From Acidobacteriota bacterium (GTDB lineage Bacteria > Acidobacteriota > Vicinamibacteria > Vicinamibacterales > UBA8438): a stretch of DNA of 19,231 bases. The first letter of the stretch is position 1, and every line of letters begins with the position of its first letter. The notes beneath the pieces are model-generated. The model did not search any database, was not told the DNA's origin, and worked only from the letters and a program-made list of their open reading frames with translations. Position numbers and translations under genes: made by a program. Below are positions 1 to 6,682 of the stretch, in pieces. The stretch spans positions 1-19,231 of the forward strand of contig DTWD01000081.1 of the NCBI GenBank assembly GCA_012963185.1, written 5' to 3'.

Positions 1-96
1 AGACTACTGCCTGCAATCGAGTCCCGTCAACGGCCTCACTCTGTAATCCAGCATCATTGGTGCAAATCCGTGCAGCAGCTCTCGCCTACAAGTCCA
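1..96. other. Window-edge stretch without an assignable gene
   Basis: Downstream flank of the glycosyltransferase gene. I see no tRNA, hairpin terminator or recognisable protein. On the plus strand one frame is open from base 1 to a TAG at 118-120, overlapping the end of the glycosyltransferase. Its translation is rich in S, Q, H and P and resembles no family I know, so I do not call it a gene. Confidence 0.4.
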
Positions 97-1080
97 CTAG
101 TCGCGACCGTCACTCTCTAGCCCTTGATGCTGCTTCGGCTCCAGTAAATCGCGAACCACGTAAATAGACTTGTTCTGCGACTCGTGATACGTCCTCGCCT
201 GCATCTCCGCGAGCAACCCGAGCGTGACCAGTTGCATACCCGCAAACAGCAGCAGGATTCCCAGTAACAAAACGGGACGATCACCAATCGCCTGGCCAGC
301 GAACAAACGCACATAGCCTAAGTAGCCGACGATGGCTGTACCGACAAGTCCCATAAGCAACCCTGGAGGACCAAACATCTGCAAGGGCCTCGTCGAATAG
401 CTCAATAGAAATTTAACCGTCACCAAATCGAGCACAACACGCGGCATCCGGGATAGTCCGTACTTGGATACACCCTGCCGACGCGGTCGATGATTGACGA
501 CTACCTCGTGAATCCGCACACCTTGCTCACTTGCCAGAGCAGGAATAAACCGATGCATCTCTCCGTAGAGACGCAATGATTGGATAACCTCACTCCGAAA
601 TACTTTAAGGGAACATCCATAATCATGCAGATGCACGCCTGTTGTCTTGGAGATAAGCCAGTTCGCGATATTTGACACAAAGCGACGCGTCAACCACGCG
701 TCTTTACGTTCTTTCCGCCAGCCGCAGACGATGTCATACCCCTCATCGATCTTATCCACCATCGCTGGAAGATCAGCTGGGTCATTTTGGAGGTCCCCAT
801 CAGAGGTTGCAATAAGCCTGCCTCGCGCATGGGCAAAACCGGCAGCGAACGCAGCGGTCTGTCCGAAGTTCTTGCGAAGGCGAATAACACGAACCGTACT
901 GTCTCGAGACTGGATATCGGCTAACACAGAAAACGTGTCGTCTGTACTGCCGTCGTCGACGAGGATGATTTCGTACGGCCTTCCCCAGGCCGTTAAAACA
1001 TCAGACAGTTCACGATGCAGGTCGAGCAGGTTAGGCTCCTCATTAAAGAGAGGAACCACAACCGATAAATCTGGCTTCAT
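97..1080 (-). CDS. Family 2 glycosyltransferase with two C-terminal membrane segments (DPM1/ArnC-like)
   Basis: A 327-residue GT-A glycosyltransferase of the dolichyl-phosphate-mannose synthase/ArnC/GtrB type. The family moves a sugar from a nucleotide sugar to polyprenyl phosphate at the inner face of the membrane. Visible motifs: a VVVPLFNEE strand near the N-terminus, DDGSTDD (42-48), the metal-binding DGDLQNDP (94-101), and an RRQGVSKYG loop (200-208) typical of the polyprenyl-phosphate class. Two membrane segments follow (about 238-258 and 268-292) and a short tail. An upstream in-frame extension of 33 residues exists. I reject it because the GT fold begins at this ATG and the extension would run over the end of the DedA gene. 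The substrate cannot be read from the sequence. It is the last gene of the monophosphatase-DedA-glycosyltransferase run, 16 bases after the DedA stop. Confidence 0.9.
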   Translation of the reverse strand: MKPDLSVVVPLFNEEPNLLDLHRELSDVLTAWGRPYEIILVDDGSTDDTFSVLADIQSRDSTVRVIRLRKNFGQTAAFAAGFAHARGRLIATSDGDLQNDPADLPAMVDKIDEGYDIVCGWRKERKDAWLTRRFVSNIANWLISKTTGVHLHDYGCSLKVFRSEVIQSLRLYGEMHRFIPALASEQGVRIHEVVVNHRPRRQGVSKYGLSRMPRVVLDLVTVKFLLSYSTRPLQMFGPPGLLMGLVGTAIVGYLGYVRLFAGQAIGDRPVLLLGILLLFAGMQLVTLGLLAEMQARTYHESQNKSIYVVRDLLEPKQHQGLESDGRD

Positions 1081-1086
1081 GTATGA

Positions 1087-1092
1087 ACGGTA
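1087..1092 (-). promoter_or_regulatory. TANNNT box 6 nt before the glycosyltransferase start
   Basis: On the minus strand TACCGT lies exactly 6 bases before the ATG at 1080, and there is no Shine-Dalgarno. This matches the leaderless -10 geometry seen at several other genes here. A perfect TATAAT lies a little further up (1096-1101) and overlaps the DedA stop codon. It is the alternative -10 and would give a leader of about 8 bases. Confidence 0.4.
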
Positions 1093-1096
1093 TCGA

Positions 1097-1705
1097 TTAT
1101 AGCTCGGCTGTGCTCGGCTCTCCACGACGGCGGCGCCAGAGCAGATAGAAAAACAGGCCCACAACGAACAATCCAGCAATCACGAAAGCGACCAAGCGGC
1201 CATTCGCTTCAATAAACGCAATGGCGTCATCCCCATAGCGAACGGCCAGAGCGCCGACCACCAAGTAACGAAATCCGCGCGCCACAGCAATGGTCGTCGC
1301 GAACTGCCACACTGGAACGGCCGCAACGCCAGCAAGGAGAACAAAAATCTTAAATGGTGCTGGTGGAGGCAAAATTGCCGGAATGCCAACCGCAAATATG
1401 CCGTATCGCTTCGACAACCGCATGGCACGCTCAATTGCCTCACCACCGAATCGTTTCCCGACCAAGACCTCGCCACCACGTCGACCAAACCAGTACAGCA
1501 CAAGGCAGCCGGCAACGGAGCCCAGGGTCGCCATCGCCGCGTAATACAGCATCAGTTCTTTATGCTGAACGATAAGCAGTACAACCAAAAGGTCATTAAT
1601 CTCAGGCAAAGAAAGAAAAGATGAGTCAAGGAAGGCAACAAGGAAAAGTCCGGGGCCACCAATAGCCAGTGCGAATCCCTGAACCCAGTTAACGATACGC
1701 GTCAC
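1097..1705 (-). CDS. DedA/VTT-domain (SNARE-associated type) membrane protein, YqaA-like
   Basis: A 202-residue polytopic membrane protein of the DedA/VTT superfamily. Members of this superfamily are linked to lipid flipping or transport and to envelope homeostasis; the substrate of this one is unknown. It shows an N-terminal membrane region with the acidic-proline element SLPEIND (32-38), a GS-VAG-LVLYWFGRRGGE helix end (62-79), the family's proline-rich re-entrant element LPPPAPFK (112-119) followed by LLAG, and VARGFRY (141-147). A final membrane helix ends in a poly-arginine cytoplasmic tail. The start is GTG. It lies 11 bases after the monophosphatase stop, with a perfect TATAAT at 1716-1721 overlapping that stop. 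Pairing with a polyprenyl-phosphate glycosyltransferase fits an envelope-lipid role (inference). Confidence 0.82.
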   Translation of the reverse strand: MTRIVNWVQGFALAIGGPGLFLVAFLDSSFLSLPEINDLLVVLLIVQHKELMLYYAAMATLGSVAGCLVLYWFGRRGGEVLVGKRFGGEAIERAMRLSKRYGIFAVGIPAILPPPAPFKIFVLLAGVAAVPVWQFATTIAVARGFRYLVVGALAVRYGDDAIAFIEANGRLVAFVIAGLFVVGLFFYLLWRRRRGEPSTAEL

Positions 1706-1715
1706 GGACGCGGGA

Positions 1716-1721
1716 ATTATA
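1716..1721 (-). promoter_or_regulatory. TATAAT -10-like box at the IMPase/DedA junction
   Basis: A perfect TATAAT on the minus strand, 10 bases before the GTG start of the DedA gene. Its TAA is the stop codon of the preceding gene. I see no good -35. It would give a leader of only a few bases. Confidence 0.35.
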
Positions 1722-2580
1722 GCCGACGTCTATACGTCTCTTCTTTTTTTGAATGACGCGAAAGAATAATTTCAACCATCTCGTCATGCACCCGAGAATT
1801 TGATGCAATGATGGATCCAGTGCGGGATGAGAACGGATGACCCTGCATATCAGTCACTCGACCACCCGCTTCTTCAACGAGTAACGCGCCTGCAGCTATA
1901 TCCCACGGGTGTAATCGTTGCTCCCAAAATCCATCAAATCGCCCAGCAGCGACATAACAGAGGTCAAGAGCGGCCGACCCGAGACGACGAACGGCTCTGG
2001 CCTGAGCAACAAAATCTCCAAACAGGCCAAGGACTTCGTTCACGGTCTGATGAACATCGTATGGAAACCCCGTAACCAGCATAGAGTCCAGAACGGTTTC
2101 CGCGCCAGACACCTGTAATGGAATTCCATTCAAGCGAGCTCCTTGGCCTCGCTCAGCAATGAAAAGCTCCTCTCGAATCGGGTCGTAAACCGCCGCCACC
2201 ATTGCAATACCATCGATTTCAAGGGCAAGGGAAGCACAAAAAATCGGCAACCCATGCGCATAGTTCACCGTGCCATCAATTGGGTCAAACACCCAGCAAT
2301 ACTCTGGAATATTTGTTGATCTATTGTCACCTTCCAGTTCTTCAGCAAGAACCGAGTGGGCTGGATATCGCTCGCTAATCATTGCTCGAAACATTGTTTC
2401 GACTTCGATATCCACCTCCGTCACCAAATCTATAGGGCCTTTTTTTTCGATTCGGACGTCTTGGCCGAAGCGAGCCCTTTGAATCTTGCCGGCCCGGAGC
2501 ACCGCCTCAGCCGCCGTTGCCACTAGCAGAGGATCAAGTTCCGACCTCGCATTATGTTGGACGGGCGAAGGCCTACTCAT
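1717..2580 (-). CDS. suhB: Inositol-1-monophosphatase family phosphatase (SuhB-like)
   Basis: A 287-residue member of the Mg-dependent, lithium-sensitive phosphatase family (IMPase/SuhB). The family hydrolyses inositol monophosphate and related sugar phosphates in the cytoplasm. The metal ligands are all present: E80 in the LAEELEG motif, the DPIDGTVNY motif (D99, D102), and D227 in HPWDIAAG followed by the glycine-rich segment ending GALLVEEAGG. KGPIDLVTEVD (48-57) is the usual substrate-side motif. Length is slightly above the usual 260-270 because of an N-terminal extension of about 15 residues. The substrate (inositol-P, histidinol-P or another) cannot be decided, so the symbol is a family label. 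The ATG directly follows the stop of a decayed upstream reading frame. A TAGGCT box lies 7 bases before the start and there is no Shine-Dalgarno. Confidence 0.9.
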   Translation of the reverse strand: MSRPSPVQHNARSELDPLLVATAAEAVLRAGKIQRARFGQDVRIEKKGPIDLVTEVDIEVETMFRAMISERYPAHSVLAEELEGDNRSTNIPEYCWVFDPIDGTVNYAHGLPIFCASLALEIDGIAMVAAVYDPIREELFIAERGQGARLNGIPLQVSGAETVLDSMLVTGFPYDVHQTVNEVLGLFGDFVAQARAVRRLGSAALDLCYVAAGRFDGFWEQRLHPWDIAAGALLVEEAGGRVTDMQGHPFSSRTGSIIASNSRVHDEMVEIILSRHSKKEETYRRRL

Positions 2581-2745
2581 TCAGATGAGCCTAATCTCTT
2601 GACTAAGCGCACTCCCCGGTATCCGCTTAAGGTCGACCTCATCGAGAACGCCAAGACGCCCAATATGGCCACTGTGAATCTGAACGATATCTAACATATC
2701 GACGTGGCTCGGACATTCGATACGAACAGCATTTAGGTGTGGAAC
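2581..2745 (-). pseudogene. Decayed N-terminal fragment of an RsbW/SpoIIAB-like ATP-binding protein
   Basis: One minus-strand frame is open for 54 codons between an in-frame TGA (2746-2748) and the TGA at 2581-2583 that touches the monophosphatase ATG. Its translation includes VRIECPSHVDMLDIVQ, then HIGRLGVLDEVDL, then SALSQEIRLI. To my eye this matches the N-terminus of GHKL-fold anti-sigma/serine kinases (PSR-EMLDVVQ, then a DEDxLH..GVAVREAVxNAI-type helix). It stops where the ATP-binding N-box should begin, so no ATPase could form. An ATG (2747-2749) sits one base out of frame with the fragment, as if a frameshift had split it from its start. The assignment is by eye, and the frame could instead be part of an untranslated leader. 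Confidence 0.45.
2588..2593 (-). promoter_or_regulatory. TANNNT box 7 nt before the monophosphatase start
   Basis: TAGGCT on the minus strand, 7 bases before ATG 2580, inside the decayed reading frame. There is no Shine-Dalgarno. The geometry matches the other leaderless-type starts of this window. Confidence 0.35.
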
Positions 2746-2821
2746 TCATAGCGTGAACGAACTCTAAGATAACCCCACGTAGTTGAACGGGCAAGCAGAT
2801 AGCTTGGAGTATAGTGCGCCC
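2746..2821. promoter_or_regulatory. Divergent promoter region between monophosphatase side and aroA
   Basis: On the plus strand TATAGT (2810-2815) is 6 bases before the aroA ATG, suggesting a leaderless transcript. On the minus strand TATACT occupies 2813-2808, so the two boxes share the TATA core of AGTATAGT. A GGAG (2806-2809) is a possible but distant Shine-Dalgarno (12 bases). I see no clear -35 at 17 bases; a TTGAAC at 2783-2788 is 21 bases from TATAGT. Confidence 0.4.
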
Positions 2822-4132
2822 ATGAACGATGAAATGAGTTCAACAACTATCGTTGAGCCAGCGAAAACACTCCGAGGGGTACTGCGAGTACCAGGCGATA
2901 AATCTATCTCGCACCGCTACGCCATGCTTGCCGCTCTAGCAAATGGCACTACAACCATCAAGAACTATTCTATGGGTGCCGACTGCCAGTCGACATTGTC
3001 ATGTCTCCAGGCATTGGGCGTTTCTATTGAGTCGACAAGTGGACTTCAGGACACCGGCATTACTATCTCCATAACCGGACAGGGCCTTGGGTCGCTAACA
3101 TCTCCGAAACACCCCATAGACACTGGGAATTCTGGCACAACCATGCGCTTGCTCGCGGGGATTCTGGCTAACCATCCATTTACATCCGTGTTGACAGGGG
3201 ACAGTTCACTACAGAAGCGCCCCATGCGCCGGATCATTCAGCCATTACAACAAATGGGGGCAACTCTTGAGTCCACTGACGGTTGTCCGCCGCTTGTGGT
3301 TCGAGGCGCCCAACTTACCGGTATAAATTACGCTCCTTCAGTCGCTAGTGCGCAAGTCAAAAGTTCGGTCTTATTAGCCGGACTTCATGCCGATGGCACT
3401 ACTCAAGTAAGTGAACCCATAGCAACACGTGACCACACCGAGCGAGCACTGTCAGCATTCGGAGCACTTACCCGAAACACAAATGGTGTATTTGCCGTCA
3501 CCGGTGGGTCTCCTCTTAGACCACTCGATCTGACAATACCAGGCGACCCGTCTTCAGCTGCGTTTTGGATTATTGCTGCATCGATAATCCCAAACTCTGA
3601 CATCGTCGTCGAAGGAGTTGGATTAAATCCCACGCGGACGGCATATATCGACATCCTCAGGAGCGCGGGAGCCGACATTCAAACTGAACTCGATGGCACC
3701 GAAGCCTCAGAACCATACGGCAGCATCCGTGTTCGTTCTCGTCCACTCGACGACTTATCGATTACGGCCGAACAAGTGCCTTCGGTAATCGACGAACTTC
3801 CAGCGCTTGGCGCCCTCGCAGCACATGGCAGCGTGGTCGAAGTCTCAGGCGCCTCGGAATTACGCCATAAAGAGAGCGACCGTATAGCCTCATTCGCGAA
3901 AGGTTTACGAGCCCTCGGTGCCGATGTGACAGAACGCGAAGACGGATTTATCGCCTCCCGTCAGAATGAACTCAAGGGAGGTACGGCAGATGCTGCCGGC
4001 GATCACCGGCTGGCGATGGCGTTCGCAATTGCAGCCTTAGCAGGCGAAGCCCCAAGCACCATTACGGACTCAGGTTCGGTCGATGTCTCGTATCCTGGAT
4101 TTTTTTCAGCCCTCGACATGCTACGTCAATAG
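2822..4132 (+). CDS. aroA: 3-phosphoshikimate 1-carboxyvinyltransferase (EPSP synthase)
   Basis: Sixth step of the shikimate pathway: joins phosphoenolpyruvate to shikimate 3-phosphate in the cytoplasm. The 436 residues have the usual length and the inside-out alpha/beta barrel motifs: VPGDKSISHR (23-32) with the substrate lysine K27, TGNSGTTMRLLAG (101-113), QKRPMRRIIQPLQQMGA (131-147), PGDPSSAAFW (240-249), the catalytic aspartate in VIDELPALG (D324), ELRHKESDRIAS (346-357) and DHRLAMAFAIAAL (394-406). The VPGDKS and KRPM forms are closer to class II-type enzymes than to the E. coli type (inference). Frame is open back to TTG 2783, but conservation starts well after ATG 2822, which also has the promoter geometry. 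A second ATG at 2834 is possible. aroK follows 37 bases later. Confidence 0.96.
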   Translation: MNDEMSSTTIVEPAKTLRGVLRVPGDKSISHRYAMLAALANGTTTIKNYSMGADCQSTLSCLQALGVSIESTSGLQDTGITISITGQGLGSLTSPKHPIDTGNSGTTMRLLAGILANHPFTSVLTGDSSLQKRPMRRIIQPLQQMGATLESTDGCPPLVVRGAQLTGINYAPSVASAQVKSSVLLAGLHADGTTQVSEPIATRDHTERALSAFGALTRNTNGVFAVTGGSPLRPLDLTIPGDPSSAAFWIIAASIIPNSDIVVEGVGLNPTRTAYIDILRSAGADIQTELDGTEASEPYGSIRVRSRPLDDLSITAEQVPSVIDELPALGALAAHGSVVEVSGASELRHKESDRIASFAKGLRALGADVTEREDGFIASRQNELKGGTADAAGDHRLAMAFAIAALAGEAPSTITDSGSVDVSYPGFFSALDMLRQ

Positions 4133-4156
4133 TCACTGAATCACCGATTCACTTGC

Positions 4157-4162
4157 TAAACT
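4157..4162 (+). promoter_or_regulatory. TANNNT box 7 nt before aroK
   Basis: TAAACT, 7 bases before the GTG start of aroK, in the short gap after aroA. There is no Shine-Dalgarno and no convincing -35. It could give aroK its own leaderless transcript in addition to read-through from aroA. Confidence 0.35.
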
Positions 4163-4169
4163 CGAAGTC

Positions 4170-4673
4170 GTGCAAAAAGACAAGATCTATCTAGTCGGTT
4201 TCATGGCAGCAGGCAAAACGACGGTCGCATCAACGCTCGGCAACCGCTTAGGCTGGACTGTTGTCGATCTGGATGCACGTATTGAATTACAAGAACAGCA
4301 GAGCATTTCAGAAATCTTTGCAACTCATGGCGAAAGACATTTCCGTGCAGTCGAAAAACGCGCACTCACTGAACTGCTCGCACATCGCCATACCGTTATA
4401 GCCACTGGTGGCGGCACCTTTGTCTCAATAGAAAATAGAGAACTGATAAATAATGATGGTTGTTCGGCCTGGCTCGACGTGTCTCTAAACACCGTCATCG
4501 AACGACTACCGCTGGATGGCACGCGGCCACTAGCAGCTGAACGCGACTCTATGGCCATTCTGTATGCCGCCAGACGCAGTGCCTACAAACACGCCCACTT
4601 GCACCTCAAAGCTGACCGTGCCACGACCGATGAACTTGCGAGTCAAATTGTGATCTATCTTGGCGAAGACTAA
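4170..4673 (+). CDS. aroK: Shikimate kinase
   Basis: Phosphorylates shikimate on the 3-hydroxyl with ATP, making the substrate of the aroA product encoded just upstream. The 167 residues are standard length. Motifs: Walker A GFMAAGKTT (10-18), the shikimate-binding VDLDARIE (D33, D35), GERHFRAVE with R59, the glycine-rich ATGGGTF (78-84), the lid arginine in LDGTRPLA (R119), and the adenine-side arginine in RRSAYKHAH (135-143). The start is GTG at 4170 because the first beta strand begins four residues later and no ATG lies nearby upstream in frame. The gene ends 69 bases before the convergent ccm operon, with no obvious hairpin terminator between. Confidence 0.95.
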   Translation: MQKDKIYLVGFMAAGKTTVASTLGNRLGWTVVDLDARIELQEQQSISEIFATHGERHFRAVEKRALTELLAHRHTVIATGGGTFVSIENRELINNDGCSAWLDVSLNTVIERLPLDGTRPLAAERDSMAILYAARRSAYKHAHLHLKADRATTDELASQIVIYLGED

Positions 4674-4742
4674 ATCAACATCACAGCTACAAAACCACCA
4701 CGCCGCTTGGATCAAGGACGACAGACTAGAAGTAACGATGGC

Positions 4743-4919
4743 CTAACTGGCAGCGCGCTGCTCCGTCGACGAGCGACGGACAGCCCGCTCCTCACGACGT
4801 CGAAGCTCAGCAGCATAAGCATCCGCCGCCGCACGAGACCCTAATATCCAACCGAAGACCATTCCTAGTAGTAACAGCGCTGGTATAAATACGAAGTGAC
4901 CTGCTGTCATATCAAACAT
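4743..4919 (-). CDS. 58-residue single-span membrane microprotein at the end of the ccm operon
   Basis: Translation gives a short start MFDMTAGHFVFIP, one membrane helix (about residues 10-28, LLLLGMVFGWILG), then an alanine- and arginine-rich, strongly charged tail probably in the cytoplasm. A good Shine-Dalgarno AAAGGA (4934-4929) lies 9 bases before the ATG, inside the end of ccmD, and the start is only 5 bases after the ccmD stop, so it is almost certainly translated with the operon. Topology recalls small Ccm proteins such as E. coli CcmD (one span plus a basic tail), but the real CcmD appears to be the gene before it. I do not recognise a named family. A second in-frame ATG is three codons in. 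Confidence 0.75.
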   Translation of the reverse strand: MFDMTAGHFVFIPALLLLGMVFGWILGSRAAADAYAAELRRREERAVRRSSTEQRAAS

Positions 4920-4924
4920 CAGGA

Positions 4925-5284
4925 CTAATCCTTTGACTCTGTCTCAGAATCTAGACCGGCGCGTTTAGCTAAATCATTTAATTCGCGCTCAACGACAGAC
5001 AAACGCCGCGACAACATCCAGAAATAACCAAAAGCAAATATCCACACAAGAGAGTACGCACTCACCAAAAACGGTGCAGCGGGCAGACGGTCTCCCTCTG
5101 GCAATTCCCCAATTGGAACGAACTCTTCCACTGGTGGAGGCTGAATGGCCACTACTGTCGCCGAAGCGATTAAGACAATGACTGTCACCAATAACAGTAT
5201 GAAATTCCCGGTGGCTACTGGGATGTTAGTTACGCGATTCAAGATACAAAGAATTCTCATCAGTTTTTCGTCAGTCTTCGTCAT
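4925..5284 (-). CDS. ccmD: CcmD-like cytochrome c maturation protein with N-terminal membrane/signal segment
   Basis: A small membrane protein that in the Ccm pathway links CcmC-bound haem-CcmE to the CcmAB transporter for release of holo-CcmE. The diagnostic part is the C-terminal half: PAAPFLVSAYSLVWIFAFGYF, then a short basic loop and the charged helix SRRLSVVERELNDLAKR, the classical CcmD shape. Ahead of it is another hydrophobic segment (FILLLVTVIVLIASATVVA) and a proline-rich linker EEFVPIGELPEG. E. coli CcmD lacks this arrangement, but I associate it with acidobacterial CcmD proteins. Start uncertain: ATG 5284 overlaps ccmC by 14 bases, ATG 5260 lies 10 bases after it; neither has a clear Shine-Dalgarno, so translational coupling is likely. 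Confidence 0.8.
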   Translation of the reverse strand: MTKTDEKLMRILCILNRVTNIPVATGNFILLLVTVIVLIASATVVAIQPPPVEEFVPIGELPEGDRLPAAPFLVSAYSLVWIFAFGYFWMLSRRLSVVERELNDLAKRAGLDSETESKD

Positions 5285-5915
5285 ATACGAGGCGTAATCG
5301 CTCAACGATCGCGCGCTGCTCTTCAAGGCGGCGACGACCACTAATCATGACAACAAACAACAACAAATATGCCAGCACGCACCACCAAAAGGGACCCGCC
5401 ATAGCAGACGGTAACTGTGGCACGACCGTAGTCTGTGGATGCAGCGTGCGCCATACGTTTACGGATACATAAACGAACGGAACATTAAACATGCCAAACA
5501 GCGCAAGTCCTGCCGATAACTTCTCAGAGCCAGGCCCGCCGTACTTCCGCAACAAGAGGTAGGCAACGAACGTCATCTCGAGGATTAGTGCGAGGGTAGT
5601 CCGAACATCCCATGGCCACCACACACCCCATGACACACGAGCCCAGAGAGGTCCTGTTGTCAAACCGATAGCACCAAAGAGCACCGCTACTTCGGCCGCA
5701 GAGTACGCAAGGCGATCAGCCGAGACACGCTCCTTAAACAGATAAATACCACTGGCAATCCCACACACAAAGATGGACAAAAACATCATGAACCACGCCG
5801 GCACGTGAAAGTACACAATCTTGTACACAAGGCCCATCGTGGCTTCATTTGGCGCATAGGCAATAAATATCGGAGCAGCAGCGAACATCGCTGCTGCGAG
5901 TATGAGCAGAGACAT
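5271..5915 (-). CDS. ccmC: Haem exporter/haem-handling protein CcmC
   Basis: Six-span inner-membrane protein of the haem-handling family that places haem on CcmE at the outer face. Key residues are present (numbered from the TTG at 5930): the two external haem-ligand histidines H42 (YFHVPAW) and H164 (RTLHPQTT), and between them the tryptophan-rich WWD motif WGVWWPWDVR (101-110). FVYVSVNVW precedes the second histidine as usual. The cytoplasmic end is charged (RRRLEEQR). I chose ATG 5915; TTG 5930 adds five residues and has AGGACG only two bases away, too close to act. The gene follows ccmB after an 80-base gap, the largest inside the ABC-transporter part of the operon. Confidence 0.94.
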   Translation of the reverse strand: MSLLILAAAMFAAAPIFIAYAPNEATMGLVYKIVYFHVPAWFMMFLSIFVCGIASGIYLFKERVSADRLAYSAAEVAVLFGAIGLTTGPLWARVSWGVWWPWDVRTTLALILEMTFVAYLLLRKYGGPGSEKLSAGLALFGMFNVPFVYVSVNVWRTLHPQTTVVPQLPSAMAGPFWWCVLAYLLLFVVMISGRRRLEEQRAIVERLRLVYDED

Positions 5916-5998
5916 CGGTGTTCGCGTCAACGTCCTGACTCAAGTCCTCTCATTTCACTAATCGTTTCTCTCATTATCTCTGCCACCAAATCACTAGT

Positions 5999-6682
5999 TC
6001 ATTCTGTCATGAGCGGCTCGAATGTCCATAGCGCAAGCGTCATAAACACGACATCAAAAAAATCTATCAGCGCAAGCCAGAAACGAGCCAGGTCGAGGTT
6101 CGGTTCAGATTGAATGAGCGCCAACGTGCCATTCACTCCGGCTATTAGAACCGGTACTGTAATGGGATAAAGTAACACCGGAAGCAACACAGTCCGGCTC
6201 TGTGACCTCGCCAGCATCGCCGCAAAAAGTGCGCCAACACATGCAAATCCAATTGTCCCAGCAACAAGAAGGCTAATGAAAAGTAGACCGTAGTCAAAAA
6301 ATCCCGTCGAGAAAAACACCGAAACAAAAAAAACAACGACCGCCTCAACGACTACCATGAGCAGCATAATGCCGAGTAATTTACCGACAAAAATCGCGGC
6401 GCGCTCAACGGGCGCTAGCAGTAAGCCCCGCAGGGCATCTTGATGTAATTCCCGTTCGAACGCTCTCCCGAGCGCCAGTTGTCCAGCGTAAGCTAGAGCG
6501 ACCCAGATAATGCCCGCTTCCGCACCCACAACGGGACGCCCAGAACGCACGAACGCAAATGAAAAAACCAGCACACACGACGCTGCAAAAAATGTTGTCG
6601 TGTAGAGCATCTCGCGACTCCGTGATTCAACCCGAATGTCTTTGCACATCACGAGCCAAGCGACTCTAAAAAACTCAGACAT
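5999..6682 (-). CDS. ccmB: Haem exporter membrane subunit CcmB
   Basis: A 227-residue polytopic permease partner of CcmA; the CcmAB ATPase drives release of haem-loaded CcmE from CcmCD. It starts with the typical short cytoplasmic helix (WLVMCKDIRVESRSREML), followed by about six membrane spans and the conserved cytoplasmic segment GRAFERELHQDALRGLLLAP between spans 2 and 3 that contacts the ATPase. SQSRTVLLPVLLYPITVPVLI is another family hallmark. It overlaps the ccmA end by 8 bases, so translation is coupled. A GGAG lies about 10 bases before the ATG. Confidence 0.93.
   Translation of the reverse strand: MSEFFRVAWLVMCKDIRVESRSREMLYTTTFFAASCVLVFSFAFVRSGRPVVGAEAGIIWVALAYAGQLALGRAFERELHQDALRGLLLAPVERAAIFVGKLLGIMLLMVVVEAVVVFFVSVFFSTGFFDYGLLFISLLVAGTIGFACVGALFAAMLARSQSRTVLLPVLLYPITVPVLIAGVNGTLALIQSEPNLDLARFWLALIDFFDVVFMTLALWTFEPLMTE

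Noticed and set aside
1081..1179. 33-residue N-terminal extension of the glycosyltransferase
   Set aside because: It reads through the end of the DedA gene, is cysteine- and serine-rich, and the GT-A fold begins at ATG 1080.
2783..2821. TTG start for aroA 39 bases upstream
   Set aside because: It would lie within the promoter region; the extra residues are not part of the EPSP synthase fold and ATG 2822 fits better.
4674..4742. Terminator between convergent aroK and the ccm operon
   Set aside because: The only inverted repeat I found is a 4-base stem (CTTG/CAAG) with no T-run, too weak to call.
5931..5975. Possible 15-codon leader peptide between ccmB and ccmC, ending in a TGA that overlaps the ccmC TTG
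   Set aside because: No attenuator hairpin, no codon bias and no ribosome site of note; the overlap is easily chance.
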